Source: Clostridium_F caseinilyticum (GTDB lineage: Bacteria; Bacillota; Clostridia; Clostridiales; Clostridiaceae). From it: DNA of 64,000 nucleotides. Both the position numbers and the translations under genes were made by a program. The notes under the pieces were generated by a model. The model was not told the origin of the DNA and did not search any database. It was given only the letters and a program-made list of their open reading frames with translations. This document shows, piece after piece, positions 9,053 to 17,652 of the stretch (positions are counted from its first letter, which is position 1; each line of letters opens with the position of its first letter). Location: the NCBI RefSeq assembly GCF_046127645.1, contig NZ_CP175919.1. One strand, 5' to 3'.

Positions 9053-9092
9053 AAGCTGTTAACAAATAAAGTTTGTTAGCAGCTTTGCTTTT
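9053..9092 (+). terminator. Terminator after metG
   Basis: A 14-bp stem (9053-9066 with 9072-9085, one G-U pair) is followed by TGCTTTT. Confidence 0.7.
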
Positions 9093-9167
9093 GGTACATA
9101 ATATATTGAAAGTAGTAAATTTACAATTTATAATTTATTTTGTAATATATTATCATAAACAGAGTTC

Positions 9168-9290
9168 TAGCTTTAGTGGGAGTTTTTACTCCCACTAAAG
9201 CTTAAGGAAATGGTTATCCAGGTACATAGCTACTCTTTACTCCCACTTTGAATAAGATGGGAGTACTAGAGCAGGTAGTCATCGGACAAA
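9168..9290. repeat. Structured inverted-repeat element with four GTGGGAGT-type modules
   Basis: A perfect 13-bp stem with a TTTT loop (9171-9200; CTTTAGTGGGAGT and complement) is followed about 40 bases later by a second hairpin in which ACTCCCAC (9239-9246) faces ATGGGAGT (9257-9264). GC content is visibly higher than in the flanks. It sits between the metG terminator and the DUF445 gene. It looks like a dispersed REP-like element or a structured RNA; which one is not decidable here. Confidence 0.5.
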
Positions 9291-9315
9291 ATATTAAAGT
9301 GAGGAGTTTGAAAAA

Positions 9316-10821
9316 ATGAAATTTTTAATAGCATCAATAATAGGTGGAATAATAGGTTATCTTACTAATTGGATAGCTATAAAGATGTTATTTAGGCCTT
9401 ATGAAGAAAAAAGAATATTTGGTATGAAGGTTCCATTTACACCAGGACTTATTCCAAAAGAAAAAATTAGGATAGCAAAAAGTGTAGGTAATGCTATAGG
9501 AGAGCATTTACTATCTAGTGAAATTATTGTAAAGTCGTTATGCAGTGAAAACATGAATAATAGACTTAAAGTTTGGATAAGGCAAAAGGTATATTCCTTA
9601 ATTACAACAAAAAAAACTTTGGAGGATAAATTTAAGGAGTTTTTAGATCATAAGTATGAGTATTTTATAAATGCTTTAAAAGTTAGTTTAGGTAATTTAA
9701 CTATTAATAACTTAAGAAATGAAAAAAATAGAGGGAAAATAAAAGATATTGTAAAAATTAAGTTAGATAAGGTATTATCTGTTAATGGTAACAATATTAC
9801 TAATAGTTACATATATAAGCAAATAAAAGCAGGCTTAATAAATAATGCGAATGAGTATTTAAAGTCAGATGATTTTAAATATAATGTAAAAAATTTAATT
9901 TTAGAAAATATAAAGGATGAAGAAAATTCAAATAAAAAGATATCTGATATAATTCCTAATAATTTCACATCAAATTTAAAAGTATATGTCTATAGAAAAA
10001 AAGATAATTTGGCAAATTACATAAATGAAACACTTAAAGAAGAAGAAAATATAAGTAAGTTAAAAAGTATATTAAAAGAAGTTATAAATAATAATGTAAA
10101 TGCTCTAATGTCAATGTTTGTAGATGCAAATGCTATATCAAATAAAACAATTATATTTTTAGAAGAGTATTTACAAAGGGAAGAAACTAAGGATGAAATT
10201 GTATCTTTAGTAAATAAAAGTATAGATAAAATTTTAGATACGGATTTGAAGGATATTATAGAAAATATACCAGAAAATAATAAGGATGTAATTGTAGATG
10301 AAACAGTAAATATATTATCTCAAAAAGCTCAAACTTCAGGGATAGTTTTGAAAATAATAGAAAAAATAGAAAATAATATTCAAGAAAAAGATTCTTTAAA
10401 TGATATAGTAGAAAAAATAAGCATAAATCCATATAAGTTTATAAATAGTATTATAGATAAATTTATAAATGGTGAAAATTTTGAAATGATAATTAACAAT
10501 TTGATAAATAGTGTAATTGAAAATTTTATGAAAACACCTATATGTGAATTGACTAGAGGAAATGAAGAAGGAATATTAAATACTAGCTATCAGATGGTAA
10601 AAAGTGTATATAATAGATTTATAGAGAACCAAGCAGAAGAGGTTATTTCAATCCTTGATATATCTCATATTGTGGAAGAAAGAATAAATGAATTTGATGT
10701 ATATTTAGCCGAAGAAATAATATTGGAAATATCTAGTAAAGAGTTAAAAGCAATAACTTGGCTGGGAGGATTATTAGGTGCCTTAATAGGAATTCTATCC
10801 CCTATATTAAGTAAAATATGA
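9316..10821 (+). CDS. DUF445 family membrane-associated protein (YheB-like)
   Basis: A 501-residue protein of the DUF445 family, whose biochemical role is not known. The N-terminus has the family signature: a membrane segment followed by GYLTNWIAIKMLFRPYEEKR and PFTPGLIPKEK. A long helical middle, rich in Lys, Asn, Ile and Glu, follows, and the protein ends in a second hydrophobic segment (about 478-501). AGGAG precedes the ATG. It interrupts the metG-tatD pair that is adjacent in B. subtilis. Confidence 0.85.
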   Translation: MKFLIASIIGGIIGYLTNWIAIKMLFRPYEEKRIFGMKVPFTPGLIPKEKIRIAKSVGNAIGEHLLSSEIIVKSLCSENMNNRLKVWIRQKVYSLITTKKTLEDKFKEFLDHKYEYFINALKVSLGNLTINNLRNEKNRGKIKDIVKIKLDKVLSVNGNNITNSYIYKQIKAGLINNANEYLKSDDFKYNVKNLILENIKDEENSNKKISDIIPNNFTSNLKVYVYRKKDNLANYINETLKEEENISKLKSILKEVINNNVNALMSMFVDANAISNKTIIFLEEYLQREETKDEIVSLVNKSIDKILDTDLKDIIENIPENNKDVIVDETVNILSQKAQTSGIVLKIIEKIENNIQEKDSLNDIVEKISINPYKFINSIIDKFINGENFEMIINNLINSVIENFMKTPICELTRGNEEGILNTSYQMVKSVYNRFIENQAEEVISILDISHIVEERINEFDVYLAEEIILEISSKELKAITWLGGLLGALIGILSPILSKI

Positions 10822-10861
10822 TTAATTTTCCATTAAACTTTAATTTTTAAAAATATTATTT

Positions 10862-10890
10862 TTGACTAATTTAAAAATTTTAATTATAAT
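10862..10890 (+). promoter_or_regulatory. Vegetative promoter of tatD
   Basis: TTGACT (10862-10867), a 17-base spacer and a perfect TATAAT (10885-10890). Confidence 0.7.
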
Positions 10891-10971
10891 ATATAGAAAA
10901 TGAAAATTTATTAAGAATATATTAATAAAGTTTAAAGAAAAAATAAAATATTGGGATTTGGAGGCAATTCT

Positions 10972-11760
10972 ATGAAAAAATATAGAATATTTGATGCTCA
11001 TGCCCATTATGATGATGAAGCTTTTGATGAAGATAGAAGTGAGGTTATAAAGGAACTTGAGGAATTTGGTATATTAGGAGTTCTAAATTGTGGGTCTTCT
11101 GTAGCTACTTCTAGAACATCAGTGGAATTGAGTAACCAATATGGTTTCTTTTATGCAGCAGTAGGAGTGCACCCAGAAAATGCAGAAGAAATTAATGAAA
11201 AAACATTAAATGAAATAGAAATATTATCAAAAAATGAAAAAGTGAAGGCTATAGGAGAAATAGGATTAGATTATTATTATAAGGAAAATCCTGAAAGAAA
11301 TATTCAAATACAAGCTTTTAAAAAGCAAATGGAATTAGCGGAAAAATTGAATTTACCTGTAGTAATACATGATAGAGATGCACATAAAGATACATTGGAT
11401 ATTATAAAGCAATTTCCTAATGTAAAAGGTGAAGTTCATTGTTTTGCAGGTAGTGTAGAGTTTGCTAAGCAATGTATAGATTTAGGATATTATATAGGGG
11501 TTACAGGAGTAGTAACTTTTAAAAATGCTAAAAAAATAATTGAAGTTATAAAAAATGTTCCATTGGATAGAATTTTAGTTGAAACTGATTGTCCATACAT
11601 GGCTCCTACTCCTTTAAGAGGTAAAAGAAATAGATCTGAGTATATAGGATATATGATAGATAAAATAGCAGAAATAAAAGAAATAAGTTCTGAAGAAGTA
11701 ACTTCACAAATATTAATTAATATAAAAGATTTATTTGATATAGATGTTATAAAAAAATAA
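10972..11760 (+). CDS. tatD: TatD-family metal-dependent DNase
   Basis: A cytoplasmic TIM-barrel hydrolase of the TatD/YabD family, with 3'-5' exonuclease or related phosphodiesterase activity in characterised members. The 262-residue product has the metal ligands in order: HAHYDD at the N-terminus, GEIGLDYYY (Glu), VIHDRDAH, EVHCFAGS and ETDCPYMAPTP (Asp). I chose the ATG at 10972 because GGAGG lies 7 bases upstream. It keeps the tatD-yabE-rnmV-ksgA order known from Bacillus. Confidence 0.95.
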   Translation: MKKYRIFDAHAHYDDEAFDEDRSEVIKELEEFGILGVLNCGSSVATSRTSVELSNQYGFFYAAVGVHPENAEEINEKTLNEIEILSKNEKVKAIGEIGLDYYYKENPERNIQIQAFKKQMELAEKLNLPVVIHDRDAHKDTLDIIKQFPNVKGEVHCFAGSVEFAKQCIDLGYYIGVTGVVTFKNAKKIIEVIKNVPLDRILVETDCPYMAPTPLRGKRNRSEYIGYMIDKIAEIKEISSEEVTSQILINIKDLFDIDVIKK

Positions 11761-11933
11761 TGATTAAAAATATGGGAAGTATTAATAATAATTTTGAATT
11801 TCTCATATATTTTAAATAAATTTGTTTTGAAATATTCCACCGATACCCTTTATTTAAAAAGCAATTATATAATAATTTATATATAGATAATATGCACAAA
11901 GGCTGCATTATTAACCAAAAAGCACGAGCAAAT

Positions 11934-11962
11934 TTGACAGATTTAATCATACAGAATATAAT
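11934..11962 (+). promoter_or_regulatory. Perfect consensus vegetative promoter before the G5/3D gene
   Basis: TTGACA (11934-11939), exactly 17 bases, then TATAAT (11957-11962). Transcription would start near 11969, leaving a short 5' leader before AAGGAGGT. Confidence 0.85.
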
Positions 11963-11994
11963 AGCAATGTTGCTCTTGCCCGAAGGAGGTTTTG

Positions 11995-13053
11995 ATGGTG
12001 GAAAAATTAAAGAAGAAAATTAAAGAACATTTTTCCAATGGTCCTAAGGCAATTTTGATTGTTGTAGTAATCTTAATGACAGCGAGCATAATATTCACTA
12101 ATATGAGAAAAACAATAATTGTTTCAATAGACGGAAAAGAAACTCAAAAAATTACAACATTTAAAAAAACATATGCAGAAGCCTTAACGTCGAAAAATAT
12201 ACAAGTAGGACCAAAGGACAAAGTTCAGCCCAAATTGGACACTGAAATTAAAGACGGAAGTAAATTAAACATAAAGAAAGCAGTTAAAGTTAATGTAGAA
12301 GTTGATGGTAAGAAATTAGCTATTCAATCCGCACAAGACAACATAGGAAATATGTTGAAAGAAGAAGGGATAAAAGTTAAAAAACTTGATAGAATAGTCC
12401 CAAGTAAAGAAGAGAAAGTAAAAAAAGGATTGAACGTAACAGTTACAAGAGTAGAAGAAAAATTAATAAAGAGCAAAAAAGACATGGATTATGAAACAGT
12501 AGTTAAAGATGATGATTCCCTTGAAAAAGGCGACAAAAAAGTCGTAAGGGAAGGACAGAGTGGAGAAAAAGAAGTAACAATAAAAGTAGTTTATGAAGAT
12601 GGAAAAGAAAAAGCAAGAAAAGTAGTATCAGAAAGCATAAAAAAACAACCAGTATCTAAGGTAGTTGCAATGGGAACTAAGATAACAAGTGTTAATGCTC
12701 TTTCAAGAGGTGGAAGTGCTACTGGTACACCAAGTGGTAGATCATTAAGAATGAGAGCTACAGCATATACATCAAGTTATGAAGATACAGGTAAGAGTCC
12801 TGGAAGCCCTGGGTTTGGAGTTACAGCTACAGGAACTACAGCAAGAAGAAATCCAGGTGGATATAGTTCAATAGCAGTAGATCCAAGGGTAATACCTTTA
12901 GGAACAAAACTGTTTGTTGAAGGATATGGATATGCTATAGCAGAAGATACCGGTGGAGCAATAAAAGGAAATGTTATTGATCTATATTTTGATTCCGATG
13001 TTGAAGTATCAAATTGGGGTTCAAGATGGGTAAATATTTATATTTTAGACTAA
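11995..13053 (+). CDS. yabE: G5 and 3D domain cell-wall protein (YabE-like)
   Basis: A secreted or membrane-anchored cell-wall enzyme related to resuscitation-promoting and YabE/YocH proteins. The 352-residue product has an N-terminal membrane segment (about 19-37), two DUF348 repeats (about 42-90 and 97-145), a G5 domain (about 150-230), and a C-terminal 3D double-psi barrel. The 3D domain carries AVDPRVIPLGTKLFVEGYG and EDTGGAIKGNVIDLYF, with the family's aspartates. AAGGAGGT sits 5 bases before ATG 11995; a TTG and a GTG in frame alongside are alternatives. Family members are lytic transglycosylase-like. Confidence 0.9.
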   Translation: MVEKLKKKIKEHFSNGPKAILIVVVILMTASIIFTNMRKTIIVSIDGKETQKITTFKKTYAEALTSKNIQVGPKDKVQPKLDTEIKDGSKLNIKKAVKVNVEVDGKKLAIQSAQDNIGNMLKEEGIKVKKLDRIVPSKEEKVKKGLNVTVTRVEEKLIKSKKDMDYETVVKDDDSLEKGDKKVVREGQSGEKEVTIKVVYEDGKEKARKVVSESIKKQPVSKVVAMGTKITSVNALSRGGSATGTPSGRSLRMRATAYTSSYEDTGKSPGSPGFGVTATGTTARRNPGGYSSIAVDPRVIPLGTKLFVEGYGYAIAEDTGGAIKGNVIDLYFDSDVEVSNWGSRWVNIYILD

Positions 13054-13059
13054 TTTAAG

Positions 13060-13084
13060 TAGGAGCGTTAGCTCCTATTTTTTT
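13060..13084 (+). terminator. Intrinsic terminator after the G5/3D gene
   Basis: TAGGAGC-GTTA-GCTCCTA stem-loop followed directly by seven Ts. Confidence 0.9.
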
Positions 13085-13126
13085 CTATTAAAAATATTAT
13101 ATAATAGTTATATTGGAGGTAGTATT

Positions 13127-13672
13127 ATGATTAAGGAAGTTATAGTTGTAGAAGGCAGAGATGATATTACGGCAGTAAAAAGAGCAGTTGATGCAGAGAT
13201 GATAGCCGTAGGGGGATTTGGAATAAATTCTAAAGTTATAAAGAAAATAAGAGAAGCTCAAAAAAGGCAGGGAGTAATAGTATTAACAGATCCTGATTAT
13301 GCAGGAGAAAAAATAAGAAAATATATATGTAATAGGGTTGAAGGGGTAAAACATGCTTATATATCACAAGAAGAAGGAACTAAAGAAGATGACATAGGAG
13401 TAGAAAATGCATCACCAGAAGCTATAATAAGAGCGTTAAACTTAGCTAAATGTGAAATTAAAGAAGAGAGAAAAGAATTTGATATGAATGATATGATATT
13501 CTTTAAATTAACAGCAAATAAGGAGTCAAAAGAAAGAAGAGAAAAGCTAGGGATGGCTTTAGGAATAGGTTATTGTAACACTAATCAGTTTATAAAAAGA
13601 CTTAATAATTTTGGTATAACAAAAGAAGAGTTCATAAAGGCTATAAAAGACTTAGATAAGGGGAATGAATAA
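13127..13672 (+). CDS. rnmV: Ribonuclease M5
   Basis: Matures the 5S rRNA precursor in Firmicutes by cutting both sides of a double-stranded region. The 181-residue protein begins with a Toprim domain: EVIVVEGRDD (catalytic Glu) and VLTDPDYAGEKIR (DxD motif). The C-terminal part has the RNase M5 signature region ending GYCNTNQFIKRLNNFGIT. TGGAGG precedes the ATG. ksgA begins one base after its stop. Confidence 0.96.
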   Translation: MIKEVIVVEGRDDITAVKRAVDAEMIAVGGFGINSKVIKKIREAQKRQGVIVLTDPDYAGEKIRKYICNRVEGVKHAYISQEEGTKEDDIGVENASPEAIIRALNLAKCEIKEERKEFDMNDMIFFKLTANKESKERREKLGMALGIGYCNTNQFIKRLNNFGITKEEFIKAIKDLDKGNE

Positions 13673-13673
13673 T

Positions 13674-14501
13674 ATGAATACAAAGGAAATAGTTAATAAA
13701 TATGAATTTAAGTTTAACAAAAATTTAGGGCAAAATTTTTTAGTAGATCCATCTGTATTAGAGGATATAATAGAAGGAGCTGAAATAAATAAAGAAGACA
13801 CTATTATAGAAATAGGACCTGGAGTTGGAACATTAACTAAAGAACTTTTAGAAAGAGCGAAAGAAGTTTATTCCATAGAATTAGATGGAGATTTGATACC
13901 TATTTTACAAGAAGAATTAAAAGAATATGATAATTTTACATTAATACATAAAGATGCATTAAAAATTGATTTTAATGCATTGATGGAAAATAAGGATTCC
14001 ATAAAATTAGTAGCAAACTTACCTTATTATGTAACCACACCTATTATATCAAGATTACTTACAGAAAAATGTGATTTTAAATCTTTAACTATAATGATTC
14101 AAAAAGAAGTAGCGGAAAGAATAAATGCTGAACCAAATTGTAAAGAATATGGATCATTAACTGTTTTGGTTCAATATTATTGTGATACGAAAATAATCAG
14201 AAAAGTATCCCCAAATTGTTTTATACCAAGACCTAAGGTAGATTCTACAGTTATTAAATTAGATAAACTTACAGGAACAAGGGTAAAGGTAAAAAGTGAA
14301 AAGTTATTTTTTAATGTAGTAAGAAGTTCTTTTAATATGAGAAGAAAAACTTTATGGAATGCATTAAAAAATTTAAAAATAGATAAAGAAAATATGGAAA
14401 ATGCTTTTGAAAAGGCAGGTATAGATCCAAAGAGAAGAGGAGAGACTTTGTCTATAGAAGAATTTGGAAAACTTTCAGATTGTATATATGATATATTATA
14501 A
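13674..14501 (+). CDS. ksgA: 16S rRNA (adenine1518/1519-N6,N6)-dimethyltransferase
   Basis: Dimethylates two adjacent adenines in helix 45 of 16S rRNA during small-subunit assembly. The 275-residue protein contains NLGQNFLVDPSV, the SAM-binding motif IEIGPGVGTLT, the catalytic NLPYYVTTPI (motif IV) and a C-terminal helical domain. ATG 13674 fits AAGGGG about 10 bases upstream; an in-frame ATG at 13665 overlaps rnmV but is too close to that box. Also called rsmA. Confidence 0.97.
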   Translation: MNTKEIVNKYEFKFNKNLGQNFLVDPSVLEDIIEGAEINKEDTIIEIGPGVGTLTKELLERAKEVYSIELDGDLIPILQEELKEYDNFTLIHKDALKIDFNALMENKDSIKLVANLPYYVTTPIISRLLTEKCDFKSLTIMIQKEVAERINAEPNCKEYGSLTVLVQYYCDTKIIRKVSPNCFIPRPKVDSTVIKLDKLTGTRVKVKSEKLFFNVVRSSFNMRRKTLWNALKNLKIDKENMENAFEKAGIDPKRRGETLSIEEFGKLSDCIYDIL

Positions 14502-14579
14502 TTTTAATAATTAAGTTCACTTTTTGTAACATAACTCATATATTATATTGAATAATTATATTTGGGGGTACAATAAAAA

Positions 14580-15800
14580 GTGGCACAAAAAAAGAATTAT
14601 AGTAGATACTTTATAATATTAGAGGAAGACGAAAAAGGATACTCATTAGGTGTTGATAAATCTGCATCAGGATATGTAAAATTAGAAAATAAAAATGGTA
14701 AGAGTAAAATATCCTATTATGTTCAAAACATAAAAAAACAATCTTCACCTTATCATATGGTTTTAATATGTAATAAAAAAGGAAGCAAAGATATAATAAA
14801 AATAGGAGAAATGAACATAGATGAATATGGAAGAGCAGATATATGCTATGAGTATCCAGTAGATAACATAGGAAATTGTGGAATAAATGCAGATAAAATA
14901 TCAGGAGCAGCAATAGTAAAATTTATAGACTCCAACATAATATCTGTGATGAGTGGATTTTCAACAACAGACATACCAACATGGAAGTCATTTAGTATTG
15001 TAGAAAATAAGGAAAGAAAAAAGGAAAGTGTAAAAGAAGAGAAAGCTAACAAAACAATATTTGATAAATATGAGGAAACTATAGAAGAAATAAAAGCTAA
15101 AGATAGTAGTAATGGTAATAAGGATGAAGCTAATAAAGAAAATAGTGAAGAAAAATTAGTACAGGAACATAAAGAAAAAGAGTTATACAATGAAGCAAGA
15201 GAAAAAGATAAAAATAAAAAGGAAGCTAATAAAAAAGACTTAGATATTGAAAATAGAGGAAAAGATAAAGACATAAAGGAATTTAATAAAGAAGATTTAG
15301 ATAGTAAAGATATAGAAAAAAATAATGAAAAAGATTTAGATAAAGAAGAAAAACCTATAGAAAAAAAGAGAAATAAAAAAAATACTCCTATTGGATTAGA
15401 GGGTAAATATTTTAGATCTTTAGTAGATGGATTAGATAGTGTAGACAATATAACTGATGAAATAAAAAATTGTATTTGGTATAAAATAGATGCTCAAAAT
15501 GAAGATGATATGAGAGATACTTGCAATTATGATAAGTTTATGGTTTTATATAATCCTATGTTAAAATATTACCCTTATATAAAAAAACATGGACACTATA
15601 TTTTAGGTTATAAGTGTGATAATTTAGGTAATATGAAATACTTAGTATATGGAATTCCAGGAGATAAGACTAGAGAAGATCAACCATTTAAAGGCAGATC
15701 AGGATTTGTTACTTGGATTGAAAATAAAGAGAATAATTTAGGATACTGGTTAATGTTTTATGATTATAAAACCAATAATATATTAATACCCGTTAAATAG
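14580..15800 (+). CDS. Unknown two-domain protein with a long charged linker
   Basis: I do not recognise a named family. The 406-residue protein has a folded-looking N-terminal part (about 1-145; it contains SRYFIILEEDEKGYSLG and ISYYVQNIKKQ), a low-complexity linker (about 150-275) made mostly of Lys, Glu, Asp and Asn, and a C-terminal part (about 280-406). The C-terminal part is rich in Tyr and Trp and ends near GYWLMFYDYKTNNILIPVK. There is no signal peptide and no membrane segment. The GTG start follows a GGGGGTA box. It sits exactly where the Bacillus-like gene order breaks after ksgA. Confidence 0.75.
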   Translation: MAQKKNYSRYFIILEEDEKGYSLGVDKSASGYVKLENKNGKSKISYYVQNIKKQSSPYHMVLICNKKGSKDIIKIGEMNIDEYGRADICYEYPVDNIGNCGINADKISGAAIVKFIDSNIISVMSGFSTTDIPTWKSFSIVENKERKKESVKEEKANKTIFDKYEETIEEIKAKDSSNGNKDEANKENSEEKLVQEHKEKELYNEAREKDKNKKEANKKDLDIENRGKDKDIKEFNKEDLDSKDIEKNNEKDLDKEEKPIEKKRNKKNTPIGLEGKYFRSLVDGLDSVDNITDEIKNCIWYKIDAQNEDDMRDTCNYDKFMVLYNPMLKYYPYIKKHGHYILGYKCDNLGNMKYLVYGIPGDKTREDQPFKGRSGFVTWIENKENNLGYWLMFYDYKTNNILIPVK

Positions 15801-15828
15801 AGGCATGTTAATACATGTCTCTATTTTT
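15797..15828 (+). terminator. Terminator after the 406-residue gene
   Basis: A 12-bp stem (one G-U pair) overlapping the stop codon is followed by TTTTTAT. Confidence 0.8.
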
Positions 15829-15898
15829 ATTATATAAATTTTAAAAAGTTAATAATAAAATTAATTCTAAAGCATATATATGATATATAAGTAGCCAT

Positions 15899-15938
15899 GT
15901 GGAGGTGAAGAATCACTTATGTATACAATATAAGTGAT
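15899..15938 (+). promoter_or_regulatory. Distant Shine-Dalgarno with an intervening stem-loop
   Basis: TGGAGGTGAAG (15899-15909) is the only good ribosome-binding site but lies about 25-34 bases before any usable start of the next gene. Between them ATCACTTAT (15912-15920) can pair with ATAAGTGAT (15930-15938). An ATG at 15919 at normal spacing opens only a four-codon reading frame that stops at TAA before the gene. Confidence 0.45.
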
Positions 15939-16530
15939 GTATATGAAGGTATTAATTATAAATAAAAAGAGATTTGGTGTATTAATAATCATAATTGGAT
16001 TAATGCTAATACTTTTTGGACTGGAAAAGAACTTTGATAATAGATTAAAAATAGCAGCATTAATTCATAACAATGTATCTTCTTTTAAAGAATATAATAT
16101 ATTAGATGATAAAATTTCATATAAACTTCCTTCTAATTGGGAGATAAATGAAGAATTTATTAATAGAGAAGATATAGTTTATAGTAATTCTTTTATAGAT
16201 AGAAAAAATAATATGCAAGGATTTATACAACTATGGAATTATAAAGGGGATTTAAAAACATTCATTAAGCATAGTAAAGAAATATCAGAAAAGCAACAAA
16301 TAGATTATACAAAATATAGCGTTGTGCCTGTAGAGGTTAATGATATGCAAGGATATTTAGCTCAATATTCTATATTAAAAGAAAATAAAGAATATATAGC
16401 TTATGAATATTTTTTCAAGCTAGAAGAAAAATTTATTAGAGTTTCATTTTTCATACCAGAAAAATATCATCAGGAGAGTATAGAAACTGTATTTAATACT
16501 ATATTAAAAAATATTGTTTATAAACATTAA
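15934..16530 (+). CDS. Membrane-anchored protein of unknown function
   Basis: A 198-residue protein with an uncleaved-looking N-terminal hydrophobic segment (about 13-30) and an extracytoplasmic domain of about 165 residues. The domain contains YKLPSNWEINEEF and ends with an aromatic-rich YEYFFKLEEKFIRVSFFIPEKY segment. This arrangement is reminiscent of PsbP-like surface domains, but that is a guess. Start candidates are GTG 15934, ATG 15937 and ATG 15943; an in-frame TAA at 15931 excludes anything earlier. Its ribosome-binding site is unusually far away. Confidence 0.75.
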   Translation: MMYMKVLIINKKRFGVLIIIIGLMLILFGLEKNFDNRLKIAALIHNNVSSFKEYNILDDKISYKLPSNWEINEEFINREDIVYSNSFIDRKNNMQGFIQLWNYKGDLKTFIKHSKEISEKQQIDYTKYSVVPVEVNDMQGYLAQYSILKENKEYIAYEYFFKLEEKFIRVSFFIPEKYHQESIETVFNTILKNIVYKH

Positions 16531-16571
16531 AAAAGCCCATTGTATTGATATTTCAATACAATGGGTTTTTA
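16531..16571 (+). terminator. Intrinsic terminator
   Basis: An 18-bp stem, AAAAGCCCATTGTATTGA with its complement, continues into a T-run; probably functional in both directions. Confidence 0.9.
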
Positions 16572-16640
16572 ATTTACAATGATAAAAATTATGTTATAAT
16601 GTTGTTATATTTTAATAATATTGCATGGAGGTATAATTAA

Positions 16641-17483
16641 TTGCTCTACAATAAGAAATCTAAGAAAAAATTTATTTTATTATTTTTAATTTTTACTTTA
16701 TCTTTCTCTTTTACAGGATGTAATAGTATAGATAAAATGAAATTAAAATTAGGACTTAAAAATAATGATTTTGAATATATAAAAGAAAATAAAGTTCAAA
16801 AAATAATAATACAAAATACTAGAGATAAAGGATTTAGATTTGTAATTACGGATAAGAAAGCTATAAAAGAATTATATGATATTTTATCTTCAGCTAAGCC
16901 AGTAAATACAAAGTCTTCACTAGAACCAGACTATATATTTGAAATGGATGAGGCAGGAAGTAAGGCTTATAAGTTCAATTATATAGCTGGGTTAGATAAA
17001 AAGGAAGCAGGAAATTTATATAGTAAAGATAAAATTTACATAGTATCTAAAAGAATAGATAACGATATAATAAAAAGTTTTTGGACTATAAGAAAACCTA
17101 AAGATTTTAAATATGTATATTATAATTCTATAATAGAAGTATTAAAAAAGGAAAACATAAATAAAAAAAATAAAGAGAAGATTGGTATAAATATTAAAGA
17201 TGATGTAGATATAGCTAAATTTATATTATCTACAGATTTAGAAGATTTCAAAACTGAATTAAAAAATAATTTTAGTAATGTAGAACTTATTAAAGATAAT
17301 AATAGCAACAGTAATATAGAAATTAGTGTAGATACAGAAGGATACAAATCTACTATGTATAAAGCAGTAATTAAAGTTAGCAATAAAAATAAAAGAACTG
17401 AAAAAAAATATTATATTATAGATGAGTATAAGAATAATAGATGGAATTTAAATATATATAATGAAAAACCAGAGAATTTTTAA
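16641..17483 (+). CDS. Lipoprotein of unknown function
   Basis: A 280-residue predicted lipoprotein. The TTG start is supported by GGAGGT 8 bases upstream and gives a lysine-rich n-region, a hydrophobic core and the lipobox SFTGC (Cys27). The mature protein is charged and Asn/Lys rich, with no enzymatic motif that I recognise. It stands alone between two terminators, so it is probably monocistronic. Confidence 0.8.
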   Translation: MLYNKKSKKKFILLFLIFTLSFSFTGCNSIDKMKLKLGLKNNDFEYIKENKVQKIIIQNTRDKGFRFVITDKKAIKELYDILSSAKPVNTKSSLEPDYIFEMDEAGSKAYKFNYIAGLDKKEAGNLYSKDKIYIVSKRIDNDIIKSFWTIRKPKDFKYVYYNSIIEVLKKENINKKNKEKIGINIKDDVDIAKFILSTDLEDFKTELKNNFSNVELIKDNNSNSNIEISVDTEGYKSTMYKAVIKVSNKNKRTEKKYYIIDEYKNNRWNLNIYNEKPENF

Positions 17484-17493
17484 TTGAAAATTC

Positions 17494-17528
17494 TTATAAA
17501 GCCCCATGCACCGCATGGGGTTTTATAA
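17494..17528 (+). terminator. Intrinsic terminator
   Basis: TTATAAAGCCCCATG faces CATGGGGTTTTATAA around a short loop, with the T-rich arm downstream. Confidence 0.85.
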
Positions 17529-17652
17529 AAAGTTTAGACTAATTATAGGATTAATTTTTAAAATTATCTTATTTTTACCTTTTATGTATTTAATAAATAA
17601 AGTTTATAAATTATAATTAAATAAACATATAATATTTTTATAGGAGGCAAAT

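Noticed and set aside
14846..15448. 200-residue Ser/Leu/Phe-rich frame on the minus strand
   Set aside because: It is the complement of the Lys/Glu-rich linker of the 406-residue gene and has no ribosome-binding site.
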